The notes under the pieces are model-generated. The model was not told the DNA's origin. It saw only the letters and a program-made list of their open reading frames with translations, and did not search any database. A stretch of 22,313 nt of DNA from Pelargonium cotyledonis. Taxonomy: Eukaryota; Streptophyta; Magnoliopsida; Geraniales; Geraniaceae. The stretch spans positions 1 through 22,313 of the forward strand of contig JAYMTA010001022.1 of NCBI GenBank assembly GCA_036897625.1. The letters run 5' to 3'. Positions within the stretch are counted from its first letter, which is position 1. Each line of letters starts with the position of its first letter. Position numbers and translations under genes: made by a program. Below, piece by piece: positions 20,428 through 22,313 of this stretch.

Positions 20428-20739
20428 TTAATTGGGACCCCAACAGCTCAAATACATGACTTTTCTGAGAGACTCCTCCGACTGTTTGGTCTTATCGTCC
20501 CTAATCTTGTTGGAAACCACAGCCGAAGAAGAAGACGAGAGCTTCTTCGCCTGAGAGTAGGATCTGATATTGGTCCTGGCGTGTTGGTGAATCGACCTCA
20601 GGGTGTAGTTCCATCTGGCGAAGCCCTGGTCCTTCAATGCCTCCACGGCCCCAATACTGACCCCCGTCCCTTCCACCCCCCCCCCCCCCCAACTCCCCCC
20701 CGCCAAAAGCCATGCCTTGCTGCCAGCAGCTGAACTCAT
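20428..20739 (-). CDS. Wound-induced protein, WIP/DUF3774 family, with a glycine-rich insertion (103 aa)
   Basis: Start taken at 20739 (MSSAAGSKAWLL), matching the MSS start of all paralogs. The open frame extends to an ATG at 20928, but that ATG lies upstream of the TATA box at 20847-20855. Core KDQGFARWNYTLRS is at residues 36-49, then IHQHARTNIRS, SQAKKLSSSS and tail SEESLRKVMYLSCWGPN (87-103) with C99. Unlike its neighbours it carries a Gly-rich insert at about residues 14-26 (GGSWGGGGVEGTG), encoded by a run of 15 Gs on the coding strand (20676-20690) plus a second run of 7 (20695-20701). Such runs slip readily, so the frame should be viewed with some caution, although the sequence as given is open end to end. 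Confidence 0.82.
   Translation of the reverse strand: MSSAAGSKAWLLAGGSWGGGGVEGTGVSIGAVEALKDQGFARWNYTLRSIHQHARTNIRSYSQAKKLSSSSSAVVSNKIRDDKTKQSEESLRKVMYLSCWGPN
20676..20701 (-). repeat. C15 and C7 homopolymer runs inside a WIP coding frame
   Basis: Fifteen consecutive Cs (20676-20690), then AACT, then seven Cs (20695-20701) on the plus strand, encoding the Gly-rich insert. The length 15 keeps the downstream WIP frame in register. Confidence 0.85.
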
Positions 20740-20846
20740 TTTTACTTCTTGTTTTTGGATTGAAAACACACAAAAGATGGACAGTTCTTGATGCTTGGTA
20801 TAGTGTGAAAAACTTGGTTTAATGATGGTAGTGTGTATTGAGTACG

Positions 20847-20923
20847 AATATATAGAGGTTTGAGAAGTTGAGGAAAATGAAACAAGCAGTAGTGAAGCCC
20901 CAAGTTTGGAGAAAACCACAAGC
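20847..20923 (-). promoter_or_regulatory. Promoter module of the WIP gene at 20428-20739: TATA box plus AAACCACAAGC
   Basis: TATA-like AATATATAG at 20847-20855, 108 bp above the start codon, and AAACCACAAGC at 20913-20923. The plus-strand context AAGTTTGGAGAAAACCA resembles those above the copies at 15437 and 21814. The module lies within the open frame that extends upstream of the CDS, which argues that frame is promoter and leader rather than coding. Confidence 0.6.
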
Positions 20924-21813
20924 TGCACTTATTTTTAATATGGTGGGCGCCTAACCGGCCTACTTGTCCAATAATGCTGTAAATTAAATTGTGATGTGAC
21001 TCTCATGTCCTTGTTATTAGGAGTGGACAAGACTGTGTATGGATAAAATTTAAAAACAGCTCTCTGTTTATCAATATCAATTGGGGACCATGGTGTGTTT
21101 TATTGTACAAAAGATGAAGCAAAAACAATAAATTGAAAATACAAAATTGTGATAAGTTAAAATTGAAATTTCGGAGGAGAGATGGGGGTATTTTGGTAAA
21201 GATGAGGTTCATGTGTACAGTAACAATATCATTTTACCGTGAAGAACCAACATCTTTATACAGGTTCAGTTACTTCAGCATCCTAACAAAGATTGTTCAG
21301 TAACAATAAGACAATGAAGGCTCAACAACACCTTAACAACAGTAGCAATTTACTAACAGTTTCTTTTAACATCCCCATATCAATACTTATTAGAAAGTTG
21401 ACTAAACAAAAATAATTAGATGCATCCAGCAAAAATTAATAGAGTATTTCAACACCATATCTTTCATATGCATGATATCTTAAAATTAGGTAGTTTCAAA
21501 ATTTCCAGAAATTTTATTTTTTGGGGGAGAATGAAAGGCTGTCATTTTTAATAATAGCAGAGTACGTACTATGAAAAAATTCAAGAAAATTAAATAACAC
21601 AGTTATGCAAAGTAGATGGAGCGAATATAGACAACTAAAAGGTTGTATTGACTATGAGAAAAGAAGTGGCATTACAATTTACAATTCACAGCATTTCTTA
21701 AAAAATGTTGCTCAATTAGCTAGCTAAGATGGATCAAAACGTAATTGTCTCTCCATCCTTGCAAGCCCTGGCTTGGCTTTGCTTGCTGATTCTTGATCTT
21801 GAACCGTAAGTGA
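20924..21813. other. AT-rich spacer between two WIP genes
   Basis: About 890 bp with no supported gene. The right end near 21813 should be the 3' UTR of the next minus-strand WIP gene. A 69-codon minus-strand open frame at 21003-21212 is hydrophobic by AT-rich composition and has no family resemblance. Confidence 0.55.
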
Positions 21814-22089
21814 CTAACTGGTACCCCAACAGTTCAAGTACATAACTTTCCTCATCGACTCCTCCGATTGCTTCCCTTGCTCTTCTCTGAGTTTGTTGGA
21901 TATGGCGGCGGGGGACGAAGAAGACAGCTTCTTGGCCTGAGAATAAGATCTCAGATTGTTCTTGGCGTGCTGTTGAATTGACCTCATTGTGTAGTTCCAT
22001 CTGGCAAACCCATGATCTTTCATTGCCTCCACCACCCCCACGCTGGCGGCCACAACCCACGCTCCAGCAGCTCTGGTTGTTGAACTCAT
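21814..22089 (-). CDS. Wound-induced protein, WIP/DUF3774 family (91 aa)
   Basis: A complete intronless copy. Residues 1-23 are MSSTTRAAGAWVVAASVGVV followed by EAM. The core KDHGFARWNYTMRS (24-37) is followed by IQQHAKNNLRS, YSQAKKLSSSS, a charged linker and tail SEESMRKVMYLNCWGTS (75-91) with C87. The core KDHGFARWNYTMRS is identical to that of the copy at 17960-18229, so the two are close paralogs. No signal peptide or transmembrane helix is evident. Start is supported by the conserved MSS and by a TATA box 157 bp upstream, with an AAACCA element beyond it. This is the outermost member seen; the array may continue past the right edge. Confidence 0.88.
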   Translation of the reverse strand: MSSTTRAAGAWVVAASVGVVEAMKDHGFARWNYTMRSIQQHAKNNLRSYSQAKKLSSSSPAAISNKLREEQGKQSEESMRKVMYLNCWGTS

Positions 22090-22245
22090 AATGAATCTTG
22101 ATCTTGATTAATTACTAGCTGTTTTTGAATCACAACACAAACAAGCTCAGCTGATGATGCTTGGTTCTGAGTATTGAAGATGATGTTTTGAAAAGAGAAG
22201 ATATGTTTTGATTTTGATGGTGAGAATGTGTTGGATTGAGCTCTC

Positions 22246-22297
22246 ATATATAGAGAGTTGGTGAGAAGAAGCACTATGTTTGGGCAAAACCAGATGC
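22246..22297 (-). promoter_or_regulatory. Promoter module of the WIP gene at 21814-22089: TATA box plus AAACCAGATGC
   Basis: TATATAT on the minus strand at 22246-22252, and AAACCAGATGC at 22287-22297, 198 bp above the start codon and 35 bp beyond the TATA box. The preceding plus-strand context (ATGTTTGGGCAAAACCA) parallels the other three copies. Confidence 0.6.
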
Positions 22298-22313
22298 CAG
22301 ACAATATTTTTGG

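Noticed and set aside
20740-20928. In-frame ATG at 20928 that would add 63 residues with a hydrophobic, signal-peptide-like start to the Gly-insert WIP protein.
   Set aside because: The TATA box (20847-20855) and the AAACCA element lie inside this stretch, and every paralog starts at the MSS position; the open frame upstream is most likely promoter and leader without a chance stop.

Overview
The window is nuclear DNA of a flowering plant, most likely a eudicot. The evidence is AT-rich intergenic DNA, GT-AG introns, plant-type gene families (a CYP96A-like P450, a VAP4-type MSP protein and small wound-induced WIP/DUF3774 proteins) and a poly(A)-tailed retroposon. I cannot name the species from the sequence alone.

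Layout. Positions 895-6159 (+) hold the last ten coding exons of VPS18, a core subunit of the HOPS/CORVET endosome-vacuole tethering complexes; its N-terminal half lies upstream of the window. Positions 6821-8359 (+) hold an intact, intronless 512-codon P450 that looks like the alkane mid-chain hydroxylase (CYP96A/MAH1) group. Convergent to it at 8697-8909 (-) is a short, divergent WIP gene. Positions 10699-13922 (-) hold a complete seven-exon VAP4-type gene encoding an MSP-domain protein with no membrane anchor. From about 15.1 kb to the right edge lies a one-directional (-) tandem array of WIP genes. It contains a heavily decayed copy (~15135-15210), a one-base-frameshifted copy (15437-15687) and three open copies (17960-18229, 20428-20739, 21814-22089). 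Between the second and third of these sits a 795-bp minus-strand retroposon with a poly(T) on the plus strand and a perfect 14-bp target-site duplication.

The main signal is in the WIP array. All four copies with recognisable promoters carry AAACCA(G/C)A(N)GC in the same orientation, 28-58 bp beyond a TATA-like box. This resembles the anaerobic/hypoxia-responsive AAACCA element family of plants and suggests a co-regulated stress cluster. The frameshifted member keeps the promoter module and has its conserved C-terminal tail out of frame. The divergent WIP copy at 8.7 kb lacks the AAACCA module and instead has a G-box, a TGACTCA palindrome and two GTGGGTCCCAC palindromes. The VPS18, P450 and VAP4 genes show no evident functional link to the array; they look like ordinary neighbours.
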